A stretch of 64,000 bases of DNA from CAVVEQ01 sp963806635. GTDB taxonomy: Bacteria; Chloroflexota; Anaerolineae; Anaerolineales; Anaerolineaceae. The translations under genes were made by a program, and so were the position numbers. The stretch lies in contig CAWDZA010000024.1 in NCBI GenBank assembly GCA_963806635.1, forward strand, positions 1-64,000, read 5' to 3'. The notes below the pieces were generated by a model. The model made no database searches and had not been told where the DNA came from. It saw only the letters and a list, made by a program, of their open reading frames with translations. Shown one piece after another: positions 9,596 to 17,145 of this stretch; the stretch's first letter is position 1; the number at the start of each line of letters is the position of its first letter.

Positions 9596-9940
9596 TTATA
9601 GGGATGATTGAACGCGACTGTGCAGGAACCATGTCGTGGCGGAGTAAGGAAAATCAGATTCCAGAACTGCACCGACCACGGTTTGGCTTTTCCCGAGGGT
9701 ATTGTAATGATAGGCATGGGCGGTTAGTCCGCCATTATCGCAATTCCAGCTATTTTTATTGCAGGAGACGATGAATTGTTCGGAGAGGTCGGTAAGCGGT
9801 CCACCGGCGATCTTGATCGCGGATTCCATCACCCCCACGGTCCCGAAGGCGAAGCAGGATCCGCAGGCAGCCTGATTCCGCATATCAGGTACGATGCCGT
9901 AATTCCGCCAGTCGAAGGAGGTGGGCAGCGGTTCGGACAA
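9596..9940 (-). CDS. Papain-like protease fragment with catalytic Cys
   Basis: This is the N-terminal lobe of a C1 peptidase. PTSFDWRNYG is the typical mature start, followed by NQAACGSCFAFGTVG with the oxyanion Gln and catalytic Cys, and then LSEQFIVSC. Phe replaces the usual Trp after the active-site Cys (CGSCFAF instead of CGSCWAF). An extra T after SATTW shifts the frame; the true continuation reads SCTVAFNHPYKLSGWKF. Confidence 0.65.
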   Translation of the reverse strand: MSEPLPTSFDWRNYGIVPDMRNQAACGSCFAFGTVGVMESAIKIAGGPLTDLSEQFIVSCNKNSWNCDNGGLTAHAYHYNTLGKSQTVVGAVLESDFPYSATTWFLHSRVQSSL

Positions 9941-10064
9941 GGCCGGTGAGCTGATCTAGCGGGTTTTCCTCAAGATTTTCTTCGGGGGATCTGAGTCTCC
10001 TCGATCTGAAGTTAGCGCTGCCGATTCGACGACCGGATCGGTGACATCCACCACGGGGGTGAAT

Positions 10065-10766
10065 TCAGGAAGGTTGATAGTTCAGAGATGCGTAGGTATT
10101 GATCTCTTTTTCAAATGGCCGGTTATACCGCACCGCCAGGCTGGCTGCGCCATCCTCCGCAGAAGCAACGCTCATGCTCAGGAAAGCAGAGGCACCCAGT
10201 CCAGGGGTACGCTGCGTGATCGTGGGGTCCCCATCCTGGGAAAGCGTGGGGGTGGTTCCGGCTTCGTCGAGCGTCCAGGTGAAGCCGGTGGCAGGGCGGG
10301 TTTCCAGGTTCACGGTCATCGCCTGGGCTTGCTGAACTGGGGAGATGATATTGAGGGCGATCTGCCCCCCCAGGAAGCTGACCACGGGGGAAATATCTTC
10401 GAAGATCGCCTGCCGCATCTGGTCCAGGCTCTCTGTTCCGGATAGTTTCAGGGTTCCATCCCCGACCTCGTAGGCAACGTTGTTTTGGGTCAGTTTGGTG
10501 AACGCGTCAAATTCCGCCGAGCCGAGCGCGTCGAGTTGTTCCTGGGTGACTTTTATGGTCAGGTCCCAGGAAAACGAGTCCGGGGCGGTCACCGTGGGGG
10601 CGGCAGGCGGCGGTTCTGCGGGAGCCTGGGTGGGCTCCTGAGTGGGTTCCGCCGGGGCTGCATCCTCGGCGTGGACGGGGCTGGGCGCCTGGGCGGGGAA
10701 AGCAAAAACCCCCAAAACCAGGATCAAAACCACAAAGATCGAATAAGCGCGCTGTACGGTTTTCAT
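10065..10766 (-). CDS. N-terminal fragment: signal peptide plus chagasin-like (I42) inhibitor domain
   Basis: The fragment is a signal peptide of about 30 residues, a Glu/Pro/Thr linker, and then a domain carrying the three chagasin binding loops. These are RPATGFTW (family consensus NPTTGYxW), TPGLGASAF (GxGG-type loop) and YNRPFEK (RPW loop). Chagasins inhibit papain-family proteases by inserting these loops into the active-site cleft. Here the domain sits where a C1 protease normally has its propeptide. The frame ends at 10065; one frame over the text continues as TINLPEFTPVVDVTDP towards the protease. Confidence 0.65.
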   Translation of the reverse strand: MKTVQRAYSIFVVLILVLGVFAFPAQAPSPVHAEDAAPAEPTQEPTQAPAEPPPAAPTVTAPDSFSWDLTIKVTQEQLDALGSAEFDAFTKLTQNNVAYEVGDGTLKLSGTESLDQMRQAIFEDISPVVSFLGGQIALNIISPVQQAQAMTVNLETRPATGFTWTLDEAGTTPTLSQDGDPTITQRTPGLGASAFLSMSVASAEDGAASLAVRYNRPFEKEINTYASLNYQPS

Positions 10767-10940
10767 GCGATTCCTCCCAAGGGTTTCATCTGTTCATATG
10801 AGAAAAGATAATTGCCGCTTCTGGGGGATGATTTTCCCCCAGAATTACCATCCTGAACATAATAGCAAAACCCGCTCGACTATACAAGTATCATTTGATA
10901 CATCTGGGAATCTGAAAAGTAACTGTAAGGTGAATTTAAC

Positions 10941-10969
10941 AAAAACCGGGGCTCCTCGCGGCGCCCCGG
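10941..10969 (-). terminator. Rho-independent terminator after the CBM9-like lipoprotein
   Basis: The hairpin CCGGGGC...GCCCCGG (10946-10969) is followed on the minus strand by five T. It lies about 30 nt past the stop at 11001. The rest of the 10767-11000 spacer shows nothing else convincing. Confidence 0.8.
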
Positions 10970-11000
10970 TAATTCTCAATCAACCATTCAACTCCTCAAC

Positions 11001-11543
11001 CTACCGCACAAACCAGACCTGCCCCCAGGTGGTCGGGTTCATCAACTGGCGGTAGGGGGTGGAGCACATCATCGTCTGCTGGGCGTTCACGCTGGGGTCG
11101 TCGTTATCGTTGACGCACAGGGTGAAGCCGCTGTACATGCCCAGGTAGGGATGGGGAAACCCAAAGATGCTCCAGGGGATGGCGATCTCCATCCGGTACA
11201 TCCCATCGCCCCCGGTGGAGACCACGTTCACCTGGGTCTTGGTTCCGCCAATGGAGCGCGGCATGTAGAGAGTGGCTTCGGTGGGCGCACCAATTGACCC
11301 CAGCCCGGGCGAGAAGCCCATCTGGAAGTCGTCGATGTTCATGTTGGTATCGTAGAAATCGCCGAAGAGGTTGGTATCCAGCTGCAGCTCCACCCCATCG
11401 CCCTGCCACATCTCCGAGCCGCTGGCGTTCTGCACGTACTTGTCATCGTGCACCTTGACCCCGATGTAGAAGTTGTTGAAGTCCCAGCCCGAGGGCATAG
11501 GAGGCGCTGAGGTCACTTGTGCCCTCCCAGTTGCTCTTGCCAA
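11001..11543 (-). CDS. CBM9-like domain, C-terminal fragment
   Basis: This frame carries most of the sugar-binding-like domain, from GWDFNNFYIGVKVHDDKY through GDGVELQLDTN to the C-terminus GQVWFVR. The first 18 residues or so are out of frame. The start shown is not the natural one. Confidence 0.6.
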   Translation of the reverse strand: MARATGRAQVTSAPPMPSGWDFNNFYIGVKVHDDKYVQNASGSEMWQGDGVELQLDTNLFGDFYDTNMNIDDFQMGFSPGLGSIGAPTEATLYMPRSIGGTKTQVNVVSTGGDGMYRMEIAIPWSIFGFPHPYLGMYSGFTLCVNDNDDPSVNAQQTMMCSTPYRQLMNPTTWGQVWFVR

Positions 11544-11941
11544 AGACCACGTAATCCACCCCGTACTGGGTGGCGTTGCCCACCCAATCGCCCCAGTTGC
11601 CGTCCATCACCGGGGCCGTGCCGAGCAGCCAGGCATTGGATTGCGGTCCCGGGCGGCTGGGCAGGGTGGCAGTGATGGTGGGCGTAGGCGTGGGAGGCTC
11701 GGGGGTGCTGGTGGGCGCCTCGGTTGGCGTGGAGGAAGCCGCCGCGGTGGGCGGCACAAGCGTGGGAACAGCTCCCGGCGGCGTGGAGGTGGAAACGGGC
11801 GGCAGGAAGAGCGCTGTGAGGGTCAGATCCGGCGTTGGCGCTGACTCCGCCCCCGCCCGGGGCAAGGGGGAAGTTGCAGCCAGCCAGGATGGCTCCCAGC
11901 AGCAAAAAGGGTAGGATGGTGAACGCGGTACGTTTGATCAT
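11001..11941 (-). pseudogene. CBM9-like domain lipoprotein, two frameshifts
   Basis: The locus starts at ATG 11941 behind AGGAGG with a lipoprotein signal (LLLGAILAGC, lipobox LAGC). A Thr/Pro-rich linker follows, then a domain resembling family 9 carbohydrate-binding modules: PVMDGNWGDW at its start, VKVHDDKYVQ, WQGDGVELQLD, and AIPWS near the end. Such proteins bind polysaccharide or serve as surface sugar-binding lipoproteins. The frame changes within G-rich sequence near 11860 and again near 11510. The three frames join smoothly, so only two indels separate this from an intact gene of about 310 residues. Confidence 0.75.
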
Positions 11942-11988
11942 GGCAGCCTCCTGCAAATAGGACGATTTATCTGGGAAAAAGGTTGCAA

Positions 11989-13221
11989 TTAATGCGCCAG
12001 CGCGAACAGGCTGAGACTTTCAATGTGATAGGTCTGCGGGAACATATCAATGGGGCGCGCGCTCAACAGGCTATACCCGGAAGCGATCAGGATCTTTGCA
12101 TCTCTGGCCAGGGTGGCCGGGTCGCAGGAGATATAGGCAATCCGCTCCGGTTTCATTTTGAGGATGGGTTCCATGGCTTTCTTCTCGATCCCCGCCCTGG
12201 GAGGATCCACCACGATGATATCCGCCTTGGCTTCGAGGGTAGGTAATATGCTTCCCGCCGCGCCAATATAGAGCTCCACATTGTCGAATTCGTCCAAATT
12301 CTCGGCATAATCCTCGCAGGCCGAGATGTTCACCTCCACGCCGATCACCCTGCCCGCGATCGGCGCAAGGAAACGGCTGAAGAGCCCCACCCCGCAGTAG
12401 AGGTCCATCACCGTCTCGGTGCCCTGCAGCGGGAGCGCATCCAGCAGCCAATCCACCATTCGTTCCGCCTGGGGGAGGTTGACCTGGAAGAAGGAATCCG
12501 CCGAGACGAGAAACTGCTGATCTTTCACCTCCAGCATCAGGTGGTCCTCGCCCGCCAGGGTCACCGCCTCGGCTACGCCCTGGCTGACCACCGAGATGGG
12601 CAGCGATATCTCCACCTCTGGCGTTTCGCCGGAGTCGGTCTCGAGCACCAGCAGCACATCGCCATCCCTGCCCGCGCGCAGTTGGATGCGTTCCAAACCC
12701 GGCTGAGGTTCGAACTCAAGCAGCGGCCAGATCTCGTTGATGGCTCCCTCGGGCAGATGGCACTCGCGGATGGGCACCACCCGGTGCGAACCGGCTGCCT
12801 GGTAGCCGGGTTTCCCTTCCCGATCCAGGTGGAACTGCACGGCATTGCGGTAATTCCACTCCAGCGGGGAGGGGCTGCAATCCCCGACAGGCGGGTCGCC
12901 AACCCCGCCCAGGCGGGTGAGCTGCTCGCGCAGGATATTTCGCTTGGTTTCCAACTGCAGTGGGTAGGGCATCATCTGGTAGTGGCAGCCACCGCACTCG
13001 CCAAAGTGAGGGCAGCGCGGTTTGATCCGTTCCGGGCTGGGTTGAAGAAGCTCCGCCAGCCGCCCGCGGGCGAATCCCTGCTTCTCTTCCAGCACCTCCA
13101 CCCGGGCGATCTCGCCCGGCAGGGCGAAGGGGACAAAGATGGTCCTGCCATCCGGCAGGCGGCCAAGCGTTTCACCGCCATAACCGAATTTGAGGAATTC
13201 CACCTTCACGTATCTATCCAT
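11989..13221 (-). CDS. rlmD: Class I SAM-dependent RNA m5U methyltransferase (RlmD/TrmA family)
   Basis: A 410-residue enzyme that methylates C5 of a uridine in rRNA or tRNA. An N-terminal TRAM domain (residues 1-60) is followed by Fe-S ligands Cys70, Cys76 and Cys79 (CPHFGECGGC) and a later Cys in IRECHL. The SAM site is MDLYCGVGLFSRFLAP, the conserved DPPRAG follows, and the catalytic Cys is in ISCDPATLARD. Whether the target is 23S rRNA or tRNA cannot be told from sequence alone. The ATG at 13221 has no strong ribosome site but a TACACT hexamer exactly 6 nt upstream, suggesting a leaderless mRNA. Confidence 0.9.
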   Translation of the reverse strand: MDRYVKVEFLKFGYGGETLGRLPDGRTIFVPFALPGEIARVEVLEEKQGFARGRLAELLQPSPERIKPRCPHFGECGGCHYQMMPYPLQLETKRNILREQLTRLGGVGDPPVGDCSPSPLEWNYRNAVQFHLDREGKPGYQAAGSHRVVPIRECHLPEGAINEIWPLLEFEPQPGLERIQLRAGRDGDVLLVLETDSGETPEVEISLPISVVSQGVAEAVTLAGEDHLMLEVKDQQFLVSADSFFQVNLPQAERMVDWLLDALPLQGTETVMDLYCGVGLFSRFLAPIAGRVIGVEVNISACEDYAENLDEFDNVELYIGAAGSILPTLEAKADIIVVDPPRAGIEKKAMEPILKMKPERIAYISCDPATLARDAKILIASGYSLLSARPIDMFPQTYHIESLSLFALAH

Positions 13222-13227
13222 CTATCC

Positions 13228-13233
13228 AGTGTA
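13228..13233 (-). promoter_or_regulatory. Putative -10 element for a leaderless rlmD transcript
   Basis: TACACT on the minus strand lies 6 nt before the ATG at 13221. At that spacing transcription would start at or next to the A of the start codon. The hexamer is a moderate match to TATAAT and no clear -35 is seen. Confidence 0.35.
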
Positions 13234-13288
13234 CCTGATGCAGAAGGGTTTGTCATCCATCTGCTAAAATCAGGGCGAAGGGAACGCC

Positions 13289-14029
13289 ATGAAGAACATC
13301 CCCATTTTGATCCTGCTTGCCATCCTTGCCGCCGCCTGCTCCCCGGCCATTCCAGCCGGGGAATATCACTCGGTGCTTATTCCCACCTATGATCCAAACG
13401 CGCCAACCCCCACCCCTCACGCTTCCATCCCTACGCCCGTGCCCCAAGTCACCGAGGTATTGGATGCCCCCTGGCCCCTGCCGCATACGGAAGATTTCAG
13501 CGATCCTGATTCTGGCTGGGAGATCGGCACCTGGGATACCGGCACCGTCTATATCACGGATGGCAAATACGAGGTTACCTCCCTCGGCAATTCCTACTTC
13601 ATGTGGGGCGAGCCATACATGACCTTTGGGGATATTGAGATGGATGTGGATGCCGCCCAGGTGCAGGGTACCGCGGCGGATAGCGGCTACGGCTTTTTTT
13701 GCCGGCGCAACCTGCAGGGGGATAACGGCATGGGGTACGCCCTGCTCGTCTCGGGAGATGGCTACTACAGCATCCAGAAATCCACCGGCGGCAATTACGA
13801 TTTTCTGCTGGATTGGACGGAGTCGGATGCGATAAAAAATTCCCCGGAGGTGAACCACCTCAAAGCCGAATGCGTGGGGGATACCATCCGGCTCTACGCC
13901 AACGGCACGCTCCTCGCCGAGGTGACCGATCCGGATTTTGCATCCGGGGATATCGGCCTGGTGGCGATCAGTTTCAGCAGCGAACCGGTGACGGTGGAGT
14001 TTGACAATTTGGTGGTCAGCGCGCCGTAA
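13289..14029 (+). CDS. Lipoprotein with a LamG/DUF1080-like beta-sandwich domain
   Basis: 246 residues. A lipoprotein signal peptide (LLAILAAAC) is followed by a Thr/Pro linker (PTPTPHASIPTP) and a domain of about 180 residues. The domain opens with EDFSDPDSGWEIG and ends AISFSSEPVTVEFDNLVVS, the usual shape of concanavalin-like carbohydrate-binding folds on surface lipoproteins. No catalytic residues are recognised, so binding rather than hydrolysis is likelier. An AAGGGA ribosome site precedes the ATG and a TAAAAT hexamer lies at 13265-13270, giving a leader of about 12 nt. Confidence 0.75.
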   Translation: MKNIPILILLAILAAACSPAIPAGEYHSVLIPTYDPNAPTPTPHASIPTPVPQVTEVLDAPWPLPHTEDFSDPDSGWEIGTWDTGTVYITDGKYEVTSLGNSYFMWGEPYMTFGDIEMDVDAAQVQGTAADSGYGFFCRRNLQGDNGMGYALLVSGDGYYSIQKSTGGNYDFLLDWTESDAIKNSPEVNHLKAECVGDTIRLYANGTLLAEVTDPDFASGDIGLVAISFSSEPVTVEFDNLVVSAP

Positions 14030-14034
14030 GGTTT

Positions 14035-14159
14035 GTCATTGCGAGGAGCGTTTTTGCGACGACGCAATCTCATATGAAATGCAATCCGAAGATTTAATTC
14101 ATCAAAACAATTATTTGTTGTGCGATTGCTTCTGAATCCTGCGGATTCCTCGCAATGAC
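14035..14159. repeat. MITE-like palindromic repeat with 13-bp terminal inverted repeats
   Basis: GTCATTGCGAGGA (14035-14047) is perfectly repeated in inverted orientation at 14147-14159 (TCCTCGCAATGAC). A second inner pair around GACGCAATCT and GCGATTGCTTC is approximate. The element is about 125 bp, non-coding and lies directly after a stop codon. Palindromic repeats of the TCATTGCGAGGAGC type are scattered through many bacterial genomes, and this resembles one. No transposase is nearby. Confidence 0.75.
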
Positions 14160-14193
14160 GGAATAACAAGAGAGCGGGCTCCAACTCAACATT

Positions 14194-14242
14194 TTTTGCG
14201 AGGAGCGCCGGCGGCGACCGGCGCGACGCGGCAATCTGATCG
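14194..14242. repeat. Half copy of the TTGCGAGGAGC repeat
   Basis: TTTGCGAGGAGCGCC...GACGCGGCAATCTG resembles the left half of the palindrome at 14035 (CATTGCGAGGAGCG...GACGCAATCTC). The inner loop here is a GC-rich hairpin of its own (GCGCCGGCGGCGACCGGCGC). It appears to be a diverged partial copy. The rest of 14243-14379 holds only the promoter of the next gene. Confidence 0.55.
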
Positions 14243-14324
14243 ACGACATCCTGGATAGTTACGGCAACGAGCGGGAGCACCTTCCCACTCCACTACCCTT
14301 GGACTCACAAATCACACCCTCAGG

Positions 14325-14330
14325 TATAAT
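14325..14330 (+). promoter_or_regulatory. -10 element for the DUF554 gene
   Basis: A perfect TATAAT preceded by AGG lies 49 nt before the ATG at 14380, which would give a leader of about 40 nt. No clear -35 is seen at the expected distance. Confidence 0.4.
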
Positions 14331-14379
14331 TCGCCGTTATTAACCCCGCACAAAGCAGCCGAATAAAGGAACAATTTCA

Positions 14380-15078
14380 ATGCTCGGAACCATCATCAAC
14401 TTCTTTGCCATCATCATCGGCGCCCTGATCGGCGTATTCTTTGGTTCGCGCCTGCCCCAAAAGCTGAAGGATACCGTCATGGCTGCCATGGGTTTGTTCA
14501 TCGTCGCCATCGGGGTGCAGATGTTCCTCAAGACCGAAAACGGGCTCATCGTCCTGGGCGCGGTTGTCATCGGCGCCATCCTGGGGGAATGGTGGCGGAT
14601 CGAAGACCGCCTGATGACGCTTGGCGCCTGGCTGGAAAAGAAGTTCACCCGCGGCTCGGAGGGCAGCTCCAGCCGTTTTGTGCGCGCCTTCCTGGCAACC
14701 ACGGTGCTGTTTTGCACCGGTCCCATGGCAGTGCTCGGTTCCATCAGCGATGGCCTGCAGGGGGATTCGCTCACCCTGATCATTAAATCCGTGATGGATG
14801 GTATCGCCTCCATCGCCTTCGCCTCCACCATGGGCATCGGGGTGGCCTTCTCCGCCCTGCCGGTCCTGGTCTACCAGGGCACCATCAGCCTGCTAGCCGG
14901 GCAGCTGGATGCCATCGTCACCACTAGCATGATGAATGAAATGACCGCCACCGGCGGTGTGCTGCTGATGGGCATCGGCGTGAGCGGCGTTCTCGAAATA
15001 AAAAAGATCCGCATCGGGAATTTATTGCCGGCGCTGTTGATCGCTCCGCTCATTGTGTATGTGATGAGCTTGTTTTAG
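14380..15078 (+). CDS. DUF554 (YqgA/YdfK-type) membrane protein
   Basis: 232 residues with about six hydrophobic segments. The N-terminus MLGTIINFFAIIIGALIG and the motif GAILGEWWRIEDRL are typical of the DUF554 family, whose role is unknown. The cytoplasmic loop FTRGSEGSSSRFVRAFL precedes FCTGPMAVLGSISDGLQGD, a conserved family stretch. It is a single-gene unit flanked by the repeat region upstream and a terminator downstream. Confidence 0.85.
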   Translation: MLGTIINFFAIIIGALIGVFFGSRLPQKLKDTVMAAMGLFIVAIGVQMFLKTENGLIVLGAVVIGAILGEWWRIEDRLMTLGAWLEKKFTRGSEGSSSRFVRAFLATTVLFCTGPMAVLGSISDGLQGDSLTLIIKSVMDGIASIAFASTMGIGVAFSALPVLVYQGTISLLAGQLDAIVTTSMMNEMTATGGVLLMGIGVSGVLEIKKIRIGNLLPALLIAPLIVYVMSLF

Positions 15079-15112
15079 GAGCCCGGTGGGAGTTTGTTCA
15101 TGCCTAAAAGAG

Positions 15113-15138
15113 AAAAAAAAGGCGGGCATGAGCCCGCC
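15113..15138 (-). terminator. Terminator between the DUF554 gene and gyrB
   Basis: A 7-bp GC-only stem (GGCGGGC, ATGA loop, GCCCGCC; 15121-15138) is followed on the minus strand by eight T. It terminates gyrB and may also stop the convergent DUF554 transcript, since a weaker T run follows on the plus strand. Confidence 0.8.
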
Positions 15139-15177
15139 CTACAAAATTTTTCGTGTATTTCGTGTCTTTCGTGGTGA

Positions 15178-17106
15178 TCACACATCCAGGTTCCGCACCG
15201 CCTTGGCGTGCGTCTGGATGAACTTCGTCCGTGGCGGCACCGCATCACCCATGAGCATATCAAACGTGCGGTCCGCTTCGGCCGCATCGTCAATATTCAC
15301 CAGCAGCAAAGTTCGGTTCTCGGGGTTCATGGTGGTCTCCCAGAGCTGCTCGGGGTTCATCTCGCCCAGACCCTTGTAGCGGCTGATCTCGGCTTTTTCG
15401 GCAGATGCGCCCATCTCCTTCAGCACCCGCTCCTTGTCATCATCCGTGTAGGCATACTGGATCTTCTGCTTGTGCTGGATGCGGTATAGCGGAGGCTGGG
15501 CGATGAACATATGCCCCTTTTCGATGAGCGGCTGCATATAACGGAAGAAGAAAGTTAAAAGAAGCGTGCGGATGTGCGAACCATCCACGTCTGCATCGCT
15601 CATCAGGATGATGCGCCCGTAGCGCAGGTTATCCACGTCAAAGTTATCGCCGATGCCAGTGCCCAGGGCGGAAATGAGCGCGCGGATCTCCTCGTTGCCC
15701 AGCATTTTATCCAGGCGGGCGCGCTCGGTGTTGAGGATCTTGCCTTTGAGCGGCAGGATGGCCTGAAAGTGCCTGTCGCGCCCCTGCTTGGCAGAGCCGC
15801 CTGCGGATTCACCCTCCACAATATAAAGCTCGGTGCGCTGCGGGTCGCGCTCCGAACAATCCGCCAGTTTCCCGGGCAGGGTCAGGCTCTCCAGCGCGGA
15901 TTTACGGATCACCAGGTCGCGCGCCTTGCGGGCGGCATCCCGGGCGCGGGCGCTGGTGAGGCACTTCTGCACGATGGCGCGCGCCGCCTGCGGGTTCTCA
16001 TCCAGGAAGGCGCTGAAAGCCTCGCCCACCACCTGCTGGACAAAGGTCTGCACCTCGGGGTTCATCAGCTTCACCTTCGTCTGGCTTTCGAACTGCGGGT
16101 CGGGGTGCTTGATGCTCACAATGGCAGTCATACCCTCGCGGGTGTCATCGCCGGTGAAGTTGGTATCGGCTTCCTTCAGCAGGCTGGTGCGCCTTGCGTA
16201 ATCGTTGATCAAACGGGTGACGGCGATGCGCAGCCCGGTGAGGTGCGTGCCGCCATCGATGGTATTGATGGTGTTGGCAAAGGAATAAACCGATTCCGAG
16301 TAGGCGTCGGTGTATTGCACCGCCACCTCGATGCCCACGTGCTCGATCTCCTTTTCCACGTAAAAGACCGGGTGCAGTGTTTCGCGGTTGCGGTTGAGAT
16401 AACGCACAAAAGAGTTGATCCCGCCCTCGAAATAAAAGCTCATCTCGTGCTGCGGGGTGCGCTCATCGATCAGCTTGATCAGAACCTGGCGGGTGACGAA
16501 AGCCATCTCGCGGAAGCGCGCGGTGAGCGTTTCGAACTTGAAATCCAAGTCGCCCTTGAAGATCTCCGGGTCGAAACGGAAGGTGGTGACCGTGCCAGTT
16601 TCTTTTCGGCTGGATTTGCCGATCATCGTGACTGCGCCCTGCGGGATGCCGCGCTCGTAGCGCTGCATATACTCGTTGCCGTCGCGGTGCACATGCACCT
16701 CGCACCAGGAGGAAAGCGCATTCACAGCCGAGACCCCCACCCCGTGCAGCCCACCCGAAACCTTGTAGGAGCCGCCGCCGAACTTACCCCCCGCGTGCAG
16801 GGTGGTCATCACCACCTCGAGGGCGCTCTTTTTCTTTTCGGGGTGCATATCCACCGGAATACCGCGCCCGTTATCTTCCACGGTCACGGAGCTATCCGCA
16901 TGGATGGTGACGACGATCTGGTTGCACACACCTGCCAGGGCTTCATCAATGGAGTTATCCACCACTTCGTAAACCAAATGGTGCAGCGCCTTCAGGTCTG
17001 TGCCGCCCACATACATGCCCGGGCGGCGGCGGACGGCTTCCAGGCCTTCCAGCACCTGGATATCCTTGGCTGCGTAACTCGTGTTTTCAGGTCCCATCAA
17101 TCCCAC
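15178..17106 (-). CDS. gyrB: DNA gyrase subunit B
   Basis: 642 residues. It is the ATPase subunit of the type IIA topoisomerase that introduces negative supercoils. The GHKL ATPase motifs are EVVDNSIDEA, EDNGRGIPVD and SGGLHGVGVSAVNALS. The transducer domain follows. The TOPRIM domain has EGESAGGSAKQGRDR and the metal-binding DADVDG, then the GyrB tail (SRYKGLGEMNPEQLWETTM). No E. coli-type insertion is seen, so it is the compact form. ParE cannot be excluded on sequence alone, but no parC/gyrA neighbour is present. It is transcribed alone and closed by a strong terminator. Confidence 0.95.
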   Translation of the reverse strand: MGLMGPENTSYAAKDIQVLEGLEAVRRRPGMYVGGTDLKALHHLVYEVVDNSIDEALAGVCNQIVVTIHADSSVTVEDNGRGIPVDMHPEKKKSALEVVMTTLHAGGKFGGGSYKVSGGLHGVGVSAVNALSSWCEVHVHRDGNEYMQRYERGIPQGAVTMIGKSSRKETGTVTTFRFDPEIFKGDLDFKFETLTARFREMAFVTRQVLIKLIDERTPQHEMSFYFEGGINSFVRYLNRNRETLHPVFYVEKEIEHVGIEVAVQYTDAYSESVYSFANTINTIDGGTHLTGLRIAVTRLINDYARRTSLLKEADTNFTGDDTREGMTAIVSIKHPDPQFESQTKVKLMNPEVQTFVQQVVGEAFSAFLDENPQAARAIVQKCLTSARARDAARKARDLVIRKSALESLTLPGKLADCSERDPQRTELYIVEGESAGGSAKQGRDRHFQAILPLKGKILNTERARLDKMLGNEEIRALISALGTGIGDNFDVDNLRYGRIILMSDADVDGSHIRTLLLTFFFRYMQPLIEKGHMFIAQPPLYRIQHKQKIQYAYTDDDKERVLKEMGASAEKAEISRYKGLGEMNPEQLWETTMNPENRTLLLVNIDDAAEADRTFDMLMGDAVPPRTKFIQTHAKAVRNLDV

Positions 17107-17145
17107 AATTTCCTCCAGCCCGCAATCGCGGGTGAAATTCGTTAA

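Larger units (their letters stand above)
6317..10766 (-). pseudogene. Secreted chagasin-like inhibitor / papain-like (C1) protease / Ig-like repeat protein, frameshifted
   Basis: About 4.45 kb reads as one exported polypeptide of about 1,480 residues when single-base indels are bridged. The order is a signal peptide, a Pro/Thr-rich linker, a chagasin-like (I42) domain, a papain-family catalytic domain, eight Ig/FN3-like repeats, a jelly-roll-like domain and a short helical tail. The linker between inhibitor and protease also reads as protein (PEENLEENPLDQLTG) when frames are joined, arguing for one gene rather than two. The start at 10766 follows GGAGGA. At least ten frame changes occur, several in runs such as GGACC/GGACCC. 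It is a young pseudogene or an indel-damaged assembly of an intact gene. Confidence 0.75.

Noticed and set aside
428..11941. Programmed ribosomal frameshifting as the reason for the many frame changes
   Set aside because: The breaks are too many, at unrelated sequences, in both directions, and lack slippery-site plus structure patterns.
12541..13392. A 283-codon plus-strand frame across the rlmD gene
   Set aside because: It is antisense to a complete methyltransferase with all motifs and has no family signature.
15574..17145. A 523-codon frame antisense to gyrB
   Set aside because: It exists only because of the GC-rich codon pattern of gyrB. It has no family motif, while the opposite strand encodes a complete GyrB.
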